Origin: Paramyrothecium sp. XJ0827
Lineage: Eukaryota > Ascomycota > Sordariomycetes > Hypocreales > Stachybotryaceae
Direction: 5' to 3'
Length of the DNA stretch: 64,000 nt
Assembly (NCBI GenBank): GCA_020881915.1
Contig: JAJFPB010000002.1
Location: 2,294,001-2,358,000 of the forward strand
In this document: positions 11,841 through 22,600 of the stretch, piece after piece
How the letters are laid out: each line of letters opens with the position of its first letter
Position numbering within the stretch: the stretch's first letter is position 1
Made by a program: the position numbers and the translations under genes
The notes under the pieces: generated by a model
The model's database searches: none
Told to the model about the DNA's origin: nothing
What the model saw: only the letters and a program-made list of their open reading frames with translations

Positions 11841-13880
11841 ATGCCCTTGATGATCTCTCGTCTGAGGCTTCTTAGAGCTTTTCCGCCGCGATCATTATTA
11901 CGACCGACCATGGCACACCCGATTTCATCCACGTCTGCAAATGGACACTCAGCAGGCGTGTCGTTGGATGAGCTGCCCAAATCATGGCGGTTCACAGAGT
12001 CACTGCCGCCCGACTCAGAGTTCTCAACACCAGCCGACTCTCACAAATCACCCAGGGATGACATCACACCCCGCCAGGTTCGCAAAGCCCTCTTCACATG
12101 GGTGCGACCCGAGGAACAGAAGGACCCGGAGCTCCTGGCTGTAAGCCCTGCTGCGCTCCGTGACATCGGCATCAAGCCAGACGAGGCCAAGACGGACCAA
12201 TTCAGGCAACTTGTTGCAGGAAATAAGCTCTATGGCTGGGACGAGGAGAAGTTGGAGGGCGGCTATCCTTGGGCTCAGTGCTACGGAGGTTTCCAGTTCG
12301 GACAGTGGGCAGGACAGCTCGGCGACGGGAGAGCCATTTCTCTCTTCGAAGCCACCAACCCATCCACCGGGGTTCGGTACGAGCTTCAGCTCAAAGGTGC
12401 CGGAATAACCCCATATTCTCGGTTTGCAGACGGCAAAGCAGTCCTTCGGTCAAGCATTCGAGAATTTATCGTGTCCGAGGCGCTCAATGCGCTCCGCATC
12501 CCAACTACTCGTGCCTTGTCACTCACCCTGCTGCCACACTCTAAAGTCAGACGTGAAAGGACGGAGCCTGGTGCTATCGTTTTGCGATTCGCGCAGTCTT
12601 GGTTGCGACTTGGTAACTTCGATATCCTCCGTGCCCGCGGAGATCGAGACCTCATCCGCAAGTTGGCCACTTACATCGCGGAAGAGGTATTTGGGGGCTG
12701 GGACAAATTACCTGGTCGACTGCAAAACCCAGACAAGCCCACCGACTCGCCTCCACCATCACGTGGCGTGCCCGCCTCGGACGTCGAGGGTTCTGGCGAC
12801 GTCGCTGAGAACAGATTCGCTAGATTGTACCGTGAGATAGTCAGGCGGAATGCTGAGACAGTAGCTCACTGGCAAGCTTATGGCTTCATGAACGGAGTTT
12901 TGGTATGGCACCTGCTCACAACCTCCCAGAAATGTATGCTGACGTTGAAACAGAACACCGACAACACATCTATTTACGGGCTGTCGATGGATTATGGCCC
13001 ATTCGCCTTCATGGACAACTTTGACCCAGCCTACACTCCGAACCACGACGATTTTATGCTGAGGTACTCCTACAAGAATCAGCCTACAATCATCTGGTGG
13101 AACCTTGTACGGCTGGGAGAAGCGTTGGGGGAGCTGCTTGGCAGCGGCCCCGACGTGGACGAATCTTCTTTCGTCATTGACGGCGTGAAGCAGGACGACG
13201 AGGCAACGGTCATTGGGAGGGCCGAGAAGCTCATCACGCAAGCCGGCGAGGAATACAAGGCAACGTTCTTGGCCCAGTACAAGAAGTTGATGACGGCGCG
13301 ATTAGGTCTGCGCAACTTCAAGGAGTCTGACTTCGACGAGCTCTTCAGCGAGGCACTCGACACTATGGAGGCGTTGGAACTTGATTTCAACCACTTCTTC
13401 CGACGGTTGGGCAATCTCAAGCTCTCCGATATTACCACCGCCGAGGCTAGAAAGCAGCACGCCACCGCCTTCTTTCATAAGGAGGGTGCTATGAAAGAGG
13501 ACGAAGATGCTGCACGCGGTCGTATTGCCACCTGGCTGGAGAAATGGAGCGCCCGGATCGTCGAAGATTGGAGCGAGGAAGGTGGATCTGACCTCACTGA
13601 GGCCAAGGATGCGGAGCGGAGGGAAGCGATGAAGCGTGTCAATCCAAACTTCGTCCCCAGGGGATGGATCTTGGACGAGATCATCAAGCGAGTTGAGGAG
13701 GGAGAGGAGAGGGATGTGCTGAACCGGGTCATGCACATGGCGCTCAACCCCTTCGAAGACGCATGGGACGGCAAAACGTTCAATGGCTCTACTTGGCACG
13801 GCGACGCACGGGAGGAGCAGAGATGGGTCGGAGACGTTCCCAAGTCCGGACGTGCGCTGCAGTGCAGCTGTAGCTCATAG
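11841..13880 (+). CDS. SelO/YdiU-family protein AMPylase (Fmp40-like), mitochondrial
   Basis: Two exons, 11841-12902 and 12954-13880, give 662 residues. The 51-nt segment 12903-12953 (GTATGG...GAAACAG) has no stop and stays in frame, so the open frame looks continuous, but it would insert 17 unrelated residues between NGVL and NTDNTSIYG, a block that is contiguous in SelO proteins; I call it an intron. The start at 11841 gives a basic, Arg/Leu-rich leader fitting a mitochondrial presequence; ATGs at 11850 and 11910 are alternatives. Family motifs: YELQLKGAGITPYSR, DGKAVLRSSIREF, NTDN (355-358) with DYGPFAFMDNFDP. SelO transfers AMP to proteins in redox control. The C-terminus CSCSS has Cys where animal SelO has selenocysteine. 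Confidence 0.93.
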   Translation: MPLMISRLRLLRAFPPRSLLRPTMAHPISSTSANGHSAGVSLDELPKSWRFTESLPPDSEFSTPADSHKSPRDDITPRQVRKALFTWVRPEEQKDPELLAVSPAALRDIGIKPDEAKTDQFRQLVAGNKLYGWDEEKLEGGYPWAQCYGGFQFGQWAGQLGDGRAISLFEATNPSTGVRYELQLKGAGITPYSRFADGKAVLRSSIREFIVSEALNALRIPTTRALSLTLLPHSKVRRERTEPGAIVLRFAQSWLRLGNFDILRARGDRDLIRKLATYIAEEVFGGWDKLPGRLQNPDKPTDSPPPSRGVPASDVEGSGDVAENRFARLYREIVRRNAETVAHWQAYGFMNGVLVWHLLTTSQKCMLTLKQNTDNTSIYGLSMDYGPFAFMDNFDPAYTPNHDDFMLRYSYKNQPTIIWWNLVRLGEALGELLGSGPDVDESSFVIDGVKQDDEATVIGRAEKLITQAGEEYKATFLAQYKKLMTARLGLRNFKESDFDELFSEALDTMEALELDFNHFFRRLGNLKLSDITTAEARKQHATAFFHKEGAMKEDEDAARGRIATWLEKWSARIVEDWSEEGGSDLTEAKDAERREAMKRVNPNFVPRGWILDEIIKRVEEGEERDVLNRVMHMALNPFEDAWDGKTFNGSTWHGDAREEQRWVGDVPKSGRALQCSCSS

Positions 13881-14474
13881 ACAGAGGCATCGAGTCACAC
13901 GACCTCTGGTTGCCACAGCCTAGTGGCGAGGCAGACATGGCGCGGGCAAATAACTACTACCACTACTGTTGCTACTACTATAGTCCATGATGAATATGTA
14001 ACGACCGGCGGTAAGAGGCAACGTTCATCGAGGTTTTGACGCTCTCGCTTGCTTCCATAATCGGCGTGATTTTCACTCTTGAGCACAAGATAGAGGAAGA
14101 CTCGACAGAAAACAACAAGCTGACGCTTGTTGTCCAAGCTCACCTACAATAAAATGTGCCCGTGTACAATTTTGTTGAAGAAAAAAAAGAGAAGAGAAAA
14201 ACTGGACAGTCACAGGCGGCACCGAGTTTTAGGTGGTGGCCGTCCCGGCTCCGTAAGCCTTTGCGCCTGAGGCAGCCAGAACTGGAGCTCCGGCCAATCA
14301 CAGCAGACGTAAATTAATCGCCCGTTAAGCGCACTAGCGCCACCAAATCCCATCACTCCGAACAGCCAAGTTCCCTCGTAGAGACGTCAACGAACGTTGA
14401 GCCTTTATTTCCGCCCTTCACAACGTGTCCCGCCCAACCTCCCATCTCTCCTCTTCTCCGTCAAGGGCGACACG
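13881..14474. other. Intergenic region SelO / complex I subunit
   Basis: 594 bp. It holds an AATAAA-like polyadenylation signal at 14148-14153 about 270 nt after the SelO stop and, further on, the promoter of the complex I gene. A CTA/ACT-rich microsatellite-like stretch lies at 13950-13982. Confidence 0.5.
14294..14298 (+). promoter_or_regulatory. CCAAT box upstream of complex I 78-kDa gene
   Basis: CCAAT in the context GGCCAATCA, about 180 nt before the start codon. In ascomycetes the HAP/CBC complex binds CCAAT and often controls nuclear genes for respiration, so the position is plausible; there is no direct evidence of use. Confidence 0.35.
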
Positions 14475-16994
14475 ATGCTTCGACAGTCTGTGGCTCGTTC
14501 GGCTTGGCGGACCGGCAGGCGTGCCGCCAATGTCACCCGCACCTTCGCGACCACCCCCCGTCGAAATGCCGAGGTGGAACTTACCATTGGTGAGCAGCTT
14601 TTGTCCCGCGAGCCATTGGGCTTCGAATCTTGGCTAACCTGTTGTCAGATGGAAAGAAGGTCTCTATTGAGGGTAGGCATCGCCGTCTGCGTCGTTCCGG
14701 GCATTGGTATTAACCTCGGAAACAGCTGGCTCAGCCCTTATCCAGGCCTGTGAGAAGGCTGGAGTAACCATCCCCAGGTGAGCATCACTTGCAACGAATT
14801 GCCACTGAAGTGCGAGGAGACGCTAACGAAGCCCAGATACTGCTACCATGAGTACGAAGACCTCGAACGAAGCCGGTCAACCCATCGAGCTGCCGCTGAC
14901 AAATATATCTAGAAAACTCATGATTGCTGGAAACTGCCGTATGTGCTTAGTAGAGGTCGAGCGGGCACCGAAGCCCGTGGCCTCTTGTGCTTGGCCTGTC
15001 CAGCCCGGCATGGTCGTCAAGACGAACTCTGCGTTGACGCACAAGGCTCGCGAGGGTGTTATGGAGTTCTTGCTGGCCAACCATCCCCTTGACTGCCCCG
15101 TGTGCGACCAGGGAGGCGAGTGCGATCTTCAGGATCAGTCTATGCGATACGGTGCCGACCGCGGCCGATTCCACGAGATCGGCGGCAAGCGTGCTGTTGA
15201 GGACAAGAACATCGGACCTCTGATCAAGACCTCCATGAACCGTTGCATTCACTGCACGCGATGCATCCGATTTGCCAACGACATTGCCGGCGCCCCCGAG
15301 CTTGGCTCAACGGGCCGTGGAAACGACATGCAGATTGGCACCTACCTCGAGAAGAACCTGGATTCGGAGATGTCCGGTAACGTCATTGACCTCTGCCCTG
15401 TTGGTGCTCTGACATCGAAGCCTTATGCCTTCCGTGCTCGTCCTTGGGAGCTGAAGCACTCCGAGTCTATTGACGTCCTCGACGGTCTTGGTTCCAACAT
15501 CCGTGTGGACTCTCGTGGTCTCGAGGTTATGCGAATCATCCCCCGCCTTAACGACGACGTGAACGAGGAGTGGATCAACGACAAGACTCGTTTCGCCTGC
15601 GATGGTCTTAAGACACAGCGACTCACCCTGCCCCTAGTCCGCCGCGAGGGCAAGTTCGAGGCTGCTTCGTGGGAGGAGGCGCTCTCTGAAGTTGCCAGGG
15701 CCTGGGAACTGAAGCAGCCCCAGGGCAATGAGTTCAAGGTCGTGGCTGGTGCTCTTACCGAGGTTGAGTCCCTCGTCGTTGCCAAGGATATGGCGAACAA
15801 GCTCGGCTCCGAGAACCTCGCCCTTGACACCCCCACCGGAAACCAACCCTTCGCCCACGGTGTCGATGTCCGCTCCAACTACCTCTTCAACTCGAGGATC
15901 TGGGGTATCGAGGAGGCCGACTGCCTGCTGATCGTCGGCAGCAACCCTCGCCATGAGGCTGCGGTCCTCAACGCTCGCATTCGCAAGCAGTGGCTACGAT
16001 CCGACTTGGAGATTGGCGTCGTTGGCGAGAGCTGGGAGTCTACCTTTGACTTTGAGCACCTGGGAGCCGATCATGCTGCCCTGAAGAAGGCTCTTGCTGG
16101 ACCTTTCGGCAAGAAGCTTCAGGCCGCCAAGCGCCCCATGATCATTGTTGGATCTGGTGTTACTGACCATGCTGACGCCAAGGCCTTCTACGAGACTGTT
16201 GGTGCCTTTGTCGAGAAGAACTCCGCCACCTTCCTCACTCCCGAGTGGGACGGCTACAACGTCCTCCAGCGCGAGGCTTCGCGTGCCGGTGCCTTTGACG
16301 TCGGATTCGTGCCTTCCTCCCAGGCTGTTGCTGAGACCAAGCCCAAGTTCGTCTGGCTGCTTGGCGCCGACGAGATCAACGAGGCGGATATCCCCAAGGA
16401 CGCCTTCGTCGTCTACCAAGGCCACCACGGTGACCGTGGTGCTCAGATCGCTGATGTTGTCCTTCCTGGCGCTGCTTACACCGAGAAGGCCGGTACTTAC
16501 GTGAACACCGAGGGCCGTGTGCAGATGACCCGCGCCGCCACCTCGCTGCCTGGTGCCGCCCGCACTGACTGGAAGATCCTGCGAGCGGCCAGCGAGTTCC
16601 TCGGCGCTCCCCTGCCCTACGACGACGTTGCCGCTGTCCGTGACCGCATGGCCGAGATCAGCCCCGCGCTCGTCGCCTACGACGTCGTTGAGCCCGTCTC
16701 TCTGCGACAGCTCAGCAAGGTTCAGCTGGTTGACCAGAACAAGGGATCTAAGCCCAGCGGGCAGCCCCTGAAGAAGCCCATCGAGAACTTCTACTTCACA
16801 GATGTCATCTCTAGGAGGTATGCACAGCACATCTTTCAATCTATTTGCGGAACTCTTAAGCTAACATTCTCTCTAGCTCGCCAACAATGGCACGATGCTC
16901 GGCGGCCAAGGCCACCGGCGACCCAAGGACCAACTTCATGGCTCCTGGTATGGAGGAGGACAGGCCCATGGGCCAGGTCGAGTATGGAGTATAG
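14475..16994 (+). CDS. nuo78: NADH:ubiquinone oxidoreductase 78-kDa subunit (NDUFS1/NUO78)
   Basis: Six exons: 14475-14589, 14649-14672, 14726-14777, 14837-14851, 14913-16817 and 16877-16994; five introns of 53-61 nt. Exons 2 and 4 are only 24 and 15 nt. The product has 742 residues, the family's normal length. An Arg-rich presequence (MLRQSVARSAWRTGRR) targets the matrix. Iron-sulfur ligands are intact: the ferredoxin-like 2Fe-2S site (ACEKAGVTIPRYCYHE, then GNCRMCLVEV), the HPLDCPVCDQGGECDLQDQ site, and the 4Fe-4S site CIHCTRCIRF plus CPVGAL. The end MAPGMEEDRPMGQVEYGV is characteristic. It passes electrons along the peripheral arm of complex I. Without splicing, only the region after 14913 looks coding. 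Confidence 0.97.
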
Positions 16995-17228
16995 GGAGGT
17001 CCGGCGACTGTAAAAGATTAGATGGTTATTAATTCTCTTTTTTTTTTGTTTCTTACTTTTTCTTTATCTGCTTCCTGGGCTACGGTGTCGCTTTGTACAT
17101 ATAGGTTGTCGGACAGGAGCTGAAGAATGAAAGTAAATAAGCTACATCGTGTGTGGTATCCATTGCCTGCCAGTGCCTGTGGTAACTAAAGGTCATCGCC
17201 GTAGCGGTAAGGTATCTGACACGAATCA

Positions 17229-19286
17229 TTACGGCCATTTCCGGAACCGATCGAGAATAGATGTCTTGGGCCGAGCCTTGGAAGGGGGAATTTTCCGTGG
17301 CACCGGCATCTCTCGTCGACCCGGGGATGTCTCGGGCTGAGACGTAACAAGGATGGGTTCATTGCTGGAATTTTCCGGGACCCTGGTGGTAAATGCAACG
17401 ACAATACTGTCCTCTATAGACTCAGAATCGGGCTTCTCGATTGCTGATGTCCTAGACGGGGAATCCATCTGAGTAGCCGGTAGTTTGCTTAATGATTTTG
17501 GTGTTGACGGTTTGTTAGGTGATTTTGGGGTTGATGGATTATGAGGCGATTTTGGGGTTGATGGCTTTCTAGGGTGTTTTGGCGTTGTAGGCACCGTCAA
17601 AGGCATCTGGTCCTTGCGAGAGCCTTCTACTGAAGCCATTGTGGAGGGAGATGCTCTATTCTGTATCCGATGAGACGTGGGAGTAGAGAGCTTTGGTGTT
17701 GAGGGTTCTCTATGGGGCGTGCTGTTGTGCTCGCTAGTTCCCCCCTTACGAGGGCTCTTGGCGGGAGGCAATTCAACTGGCTTATCTTTCAAGGAAGTGG
17801 CAGAAGGCTTGGCTTTGCCTGGTGATATTTGTGGGTGTGGGCGGTTCTCGTTCACCGAGGGGTTATCTGGCTGTTTGGAAAACAATTCGATAGAGTTGCC
17901 TAACAAATTTGGTTCCCGGACCTGGCCAGATGGCCCGGCACCAGACTTAATTGGACTGGCCGATGCAGTCTGTGCTTGAGGCCTGACTACCACTGGAGTG
18001 GATGTGTGAGGTTGTGATACAACGGTGGTTTTGCTTGGCGAAGATTGAGCCCGGTCTCCTCCATTCCAAGCTGGCGGAGGAGCAGCGGCGGGGACTCGTG
18101 CGCTGGGCTTCAAAGGCTGTGCACGAGACTTGAACATGGCACTGAGCGTTTGTGGCTTTTCTAAGACGGGTTTCGTGACTGCTGGAGTTTGTACTTGCGG
18201 AGGCTTGAATATCGCGCTGAGTGTTTGCGGTTTCTCTAAGAGAGTTTTCTTGATTGCTGGACTTTTTGCTTGCGGGGACTTGAATATGGCACTGAGCGTT
18301 TGCGGTTTCTCTAAGAGATGTGTCTTGACTGCTGGAGCTTGTACTTGTGGAGACTTGGTGGCCGGAGGTTCCCTCCGTTTGTCTGCACCGGCAGTCGTTG
18401 AATCCTTATTCGGTGACTTTGTCGGGGTCTGAGGTTTCTGGGCAACTTGGACCTTTCGGGGTGGGCTCTGCTGACCCGTCCGCGCGGCGGTTGAGAGTTT
18501 GGCTTTGACGGGAGACGCGGGTTGCGATGGTCGCGATGATATTGTTCTTTTGCGGGTAGGACTTTGCCTGTTGGGTCTTTCTATGAACAGGCTTTTGCGA
18601 GGAGGCGACTTGTGCGTGGATGATTCTCCGAGCACTTCACTTCTTCGAGGCGGGGTCGGCTGGTCGACTTGATTCTATGAAGTCGAGCGGCGTTCCTGCT
18701 CTCGTTGAAGGGCCAGCTCAAAGACTTCCTTTCTATCACCGACATGCTTGTCAAATTTCCTCAAGTCGGTCAATGCGGCGTTGGTGAGGCGCAGGACCTC
18801 GTTCGCCGCCCACTCCCTCGGGGTGGCGCCCAACTCAACTGGTACCACGACAGCTGGGACGCAGGGCACGTTGGTTGGGTCACCGGGACGATGCGGCGCC
18901 TCCATGTTCTCAACCATGGCGTCAATCTGGTCCTGGCTGGTGATGATACTGGCGCGGCTCAGGTTCCTGGTGAGACCGGCAGCGGCCAAATCGCGCTCCT
19001 CGGCACGCGCGAGGCGCATAATGCGCGTGTGCTCGCGCTCTAAGAGGGCGACCATGTTTGCGCGCGCTCCCGAAGCGTGGTGGTCTAGCTGGGCAATGGC
19101 AATGGGCAGGCGATCGACTCGCTGCTGTGGAATCGCGGCTGAAAAGTCGATTGTGTTTGGGACGAAAATGCTGGCGGCGACAGCCATCAGGCGCGGGATC
19201 GACTTCCCATCTTCAACAGGTTCCGGTGCCTTCTCGCTGGTGCCGTCGGTTGGCGAAGCTCCATCACCCGGTGAAGGCCCTGTCAT
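17229..19286 (-). CDS. Unrecognised Pro/Ser/Lys-rich protein, frame interrupted by in-frame TAG
   Basis: From an ATG at 19286 the frame is open for 203 codons, meets TAG at 18677-18675, and continues in the same frame without another stop to 17229 (686 codons in all including both stops). The first part is not low-complexity (IPRLMAVAASIFVPNTIDF; LLEREHTRIMRLARAEERDL, helical) and I do not recognise a domain. The second part is basic, Pro/Ser/Thr/Lys-rich, with three 25-residue repeats (LLEKPQTLSAIFK) and KPSTPKSP repeats, ending DRFRKWP. The second part has no ATG for its first ~160 codons, so it is unlikely to be a separate gene. Possible explanations are a nonsense allele, an assembly error, stop readthrough, or an intron with a poor GTC donor. 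The function is unknown. Confidence 0.55.
17495..17590 (-). repeat. Short coding repeats (KPSTPKSPx, ~27-30 nt)
   Basis: Four or so copies of a Pro-Ser-Thr-Pro-Lys-Ser unit (for example PSTPKSPHN, PSTPKSPNK) lie in tandem near the end of the same gene. Ser/Thr-Pro pairs flanked by Lys are typical proline-directed kinase target contexts; that is inference. Confidence 0.7.
18130..18358 (-). repeat. Three 75-nt coding repeats (25-residue units)
   Basis: Within the TAG-interrupted gene the unit LLEKPQTLSA(I/M)FK plus a 12-residue spacer recurs three times with few nucleotide differences, best seen on the plus strand as repeated CACTGAGCGTTTG-type segments. Confidence 0.8.
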
Positions 19287-20231
19287 GATATCAAAGCGCA
19301 AGAAATGTCTTTGCGCAATACCCCGGTACTGGATGAAGTATTTTTATGTCCTACAAACCAAGTCAGGTAAAACTCGCGTGATGGAGGTGGACCGGGTGTT
19401 TGTTTGGTTCCGATGTTGGTTGGGCGGGTTGTTTGTTGCATTAGTATGGCGGTCACATGGAAGCAGGCGGTCTGGTGAGGCCAATGGCACCTGGCAGTGG
19501 CCCCCGGCCTACATGAACCACGCACTTGCCTCGGATCCTGTACATAACATCAATGCACCTTACCTTAACTCACCCGACTCTCAGAAGGTACGGTAGAGGT
19601 GGGCAGTTGATCGAGATGTACTGCCTTAGTATCTGGAGCTGATGAACAAACTGCGGCACAAAGTATTGAATAATGGCTTCGCACCACCAATCCCTTTGGC
19701 AATTGTTAATTGTTCTTGATAGAGATGATACATGATGGATTTGAACCAGACCTTTGGGACTCCAGACGCCATACTACAATACATGCCTCTCTGCTTCATC
19801 CATCTCACCTCAGACCTACGAGTATCTCAACTCGTGCACTCGTCACCATGGCGCCGCTGAGCCTGTTTGCACACCTATTGATAGCTTCCTTTGCGAACTC
19901 GACATGGCTAGGCCGACTGTTTCAGCTAGCCTGACCCGTGCCAGGATGTCTTTGGTCCCATGCAGTTCCGATGGCTTGGGAACTCAATCAGGGCAAGCAC
20001 CTGTTCCGAACATTCGCAACCAGCGCTATCAGCATTGTGGCCTCCGTGATAGTCCGACGGCCATTGCGTATGAATCCAACGATTCGGTGGCAGCTGTGAA
20101 TGTACAGCCTTCGAATACGGCAGTGAATCTTGATGTTGTCGAGTGGTAGTTTTCGACTCAAGCCAAAACTGCCCAAATAGTTGTTGCCCGCACGGGAAAT
20201 GCTGGTGACTTTGACCAGACTTGTTGCAGCC
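19287..20231. other. Intergenic region upstream of TAG-interrupted gene
   Basis: 945 bp between the start of the minus-strand gene and the stop of Atg37, also on the minus strand. ORFs of 74-131 codons in it show no domain character. I see no gene. Confidence 0.5.
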
Positions 20232-21227
20232 TCATCGTGAGGGAAGCACTTTTCTGACATACTCTCGTGCCACCGCCAGCGCTGCCCTCACATTGTCCTC
20301 GAACCGTCGATCTTTGCGTCTTCGCATCCACAGCAAGATCAAGCCAAGGAGAAAGAAGTCCACCACGAGGTGCTTCATCACAGCCCAAGCAAGCCAGCCT
20401 GCCCATTTGGGCAGACTTCGTGCCTTCTTTGATCTCCATTCTCGTCCTGTTGTAATCTGCTCGCGGAGAGCAGCAACCTCGGCGGACAGCTGCGTTATCG
20501 CCCTTTCAATCTTTCTCTGCCAGCGATTGCCTCTTTCACCACGCTCTTGTTGATCATGCTCGGCGTCCTCTTCGTCGTCTTCCAGATCCATTTGCCGCTG
20601 AGACCGGAACTCCGCTTCGTCTTGTTCGCTCATGGGACTCAGCATCTTCATAGGACCGTCGGTTCCACTCGTAGGCCTTTGGAAGCGCCGGATCTCGCTC
20701 GACTCGGCTTTGGGCGAGGAATTCGACGAGCTTGGCGTATTGTGCTTGATTTGGTTCCAAACGAATTCAAGTTCTTCCACAAGCTCCTTTGCATCACTGA
20801 TTCTGAGGCATTAGCAAGGGTAGATTGTCAATAGGGTCAGCATGGACTCACGGCGTCGTCGCATAGCGATGCATGGTGCCAATCAGGGCCTCAACATATC
20901 TACGCTTGGCCTCGGTTCGACTGAGACCCCGTTGGGAATTCCAGGCATCCCATTTGTCCCTCTCACGGTGCAGTTCCTCTTCGACAACCCCAGGGCCGGG
21001 CATGGGCCGTTCCATGACGCCATCCACATCACCCTCCATTGCTTGCTTGTAGAGGCCATAGAGGCGCAATCGATCCGAGGGCGGCGGACGGGACGCGCCG
21101 GTCTTGGGAATCTTCTTCACCGTGTTGAGGGCATGGACGAAGACGCGATCTGGTTGCCAGCTTAGTATGGAGTCTGGAAAGTTAAGATATGGCCTTGCCG
21201 AGGCAACATACCGACCGAGTCCGCCAT
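20232..21227 (-). CDS. ATG37: Atg37/ACBD5-type acyl-CoA-binding membrane protein
   Basis: Three exons: 21227-21212, 21149-20852 and 20796-20232; introns 62 and 55 nt. The first coding exon is only 16 nt (MADSV plus one base). The product has 292 residues. Exon 2 encodes the acyl-CoA-binding domain (DRVFVHALNTVKKIPKTG, DRLRLYGLYKQAMEGD, KWDAWNSQRGLSRTEAKRRY). A coiled coil follows at about 195-220 and one C-terminal transmembrane helix at about 236-262 (AWAVMKHLVVDFFLLGLILL) with a basic tail. This order matches ACBD5/Atg37, a peroxisomal tail-anchored protein required for pexophagy. The second intron has two possible acceptors 6 nt apart (ending at 20803 or 20797), both in frame; I chose the distal one for branch-point spacing. 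Confidence 0.9.
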
Positions 21228-22600
21228 GATGACGGACGAGATACGAGCGGCGCTGACTTGCTACGTGAAGTAAAGGATTCCAATGCGGGCGGAGGAGGAA
21301 TTGAATGACGCGCGCAAAGCCGACAGGTCGGCCGGTATGCCGTTGGAGCGCAAGGGCAGAATAAACGGCGGACTGAATCTTATTAAATGTGGACGCTTAG
21401 CAGCCGGACATACGGCGCAACCACCGCCCGTCGCTGGATGAGCTCACGGCGTGCGAGGACGCGCGTGTCTGAGCTCAACTACCGCCTGGCGCGAAATTGC
21501 AGTTGCCGGATGTCGTGGGACATTGGAGGGAGTTGGACGTGCAGAGGGCTGTATGTGGAAGTTGCACAGGTATGAATGTCATCTGGAGATAAGGCTTCGA
21601 GAAGCGAGAGGGCGTGTGGAATGATGGAATGGGGGGGCGGCATCCCGAAAGGGTGGGTTGGCACGATTGAACCTCGGCGAATTTTGGCACCAGAGCCGAA
21701 GGGGTGGCTGTTGCTGGAAGCTCCAGGGGTCCTGGGGGTCTAAGGTGCCTTATCCAGGCTTCTGGGTGCCACCCCCGCATGCACCCACCGCCGATGGTTT
21801 CCCCAAATGTCGCTTTGCTACGGTATCCCCCCACTGGTTATCTTACATGTGGTAGGTGCCCAATTACTGGTTGTCGCTGTTTAAGAGATGTGAATGTGCA
21901 AAAGCTGGGTCTCTTGCCCAGAAATCCGTTTCCGCGGATATGCATGCTCGATTGGTGCACGTCGCAGCTTTCATTAACTTTCTTCCGAGTTCAATTTGCC
22001 GAGACACATGGACATTTCATAATAGAGCGCCTTGACTTGGAAAATGTACCTTGGCTACCAACCGAGGATAAGGTATTTTAAGCATACCTCATCAAAGCGT
22101 GCTGCGAGACCCGGCTTTGTACGACCATAAGATTATCGGAGCAGACAAATAAGCCAGAATCCATATAAATGATTCCGTACACCAAGCTGCCCTCTTGTCT
22201 ATAGGAGGTATACGATTGTTATTAGAGGAGGGCTCAGAGCACCCAAGAAGGGCAAGTGACCACCTACTGTACTTGGACAAGGTAGTGGGTTCTTACTACA
22301 TGCATCAACCGACTGCCGAGACATGTGAAAGGCAAGTCCTCTAATAATCAACAGTCAATGCAAATTGAGTGGCAGCACCCAGCTACGTAATTGTAGTTTG
22401 GGTTAATGTTCTCCATTAACCTGAGCCGTAATTTATACAAAGTCTTTATTTGGGTATAGAGCCAATAGTGGCTGGACTTTGCACTTTAAGAGCCACTCAA
22501 TGACTCGGCAAGGGGGCAGTTGTTCATACCTCTCTCTGCCCATTAAATCAAGCTGGTCGGTGAAGACTAGCAATGAGATGTCTTCAAACGTCCTCTTAGC
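21228..22600. other. Intergenic region upstream of ATG37
   Basis: 1373 bp between the ATG37 start and the RNase III stop, both on the minus strand. I find no conserved frame or RNA gene. The part around 22080-22480 is more AT-rich. Confidence 0.5.

Noticed and set aside
15994..16839. 281-codon minus-strand ORF opposite the complex I gene
   Set aside because: Antisense shadow of a strongly codon-biased gene; no domain.
18675..18745. Intron removing the in-frame TAG of the minus-strand orphan gene
   Set aside because: In-phase donors would be GTCTTT or GTCGGT, which fit the fungal consensus poorly; the better GTGATA donor is out of phase with either acceptor. Kept only as an alternative.
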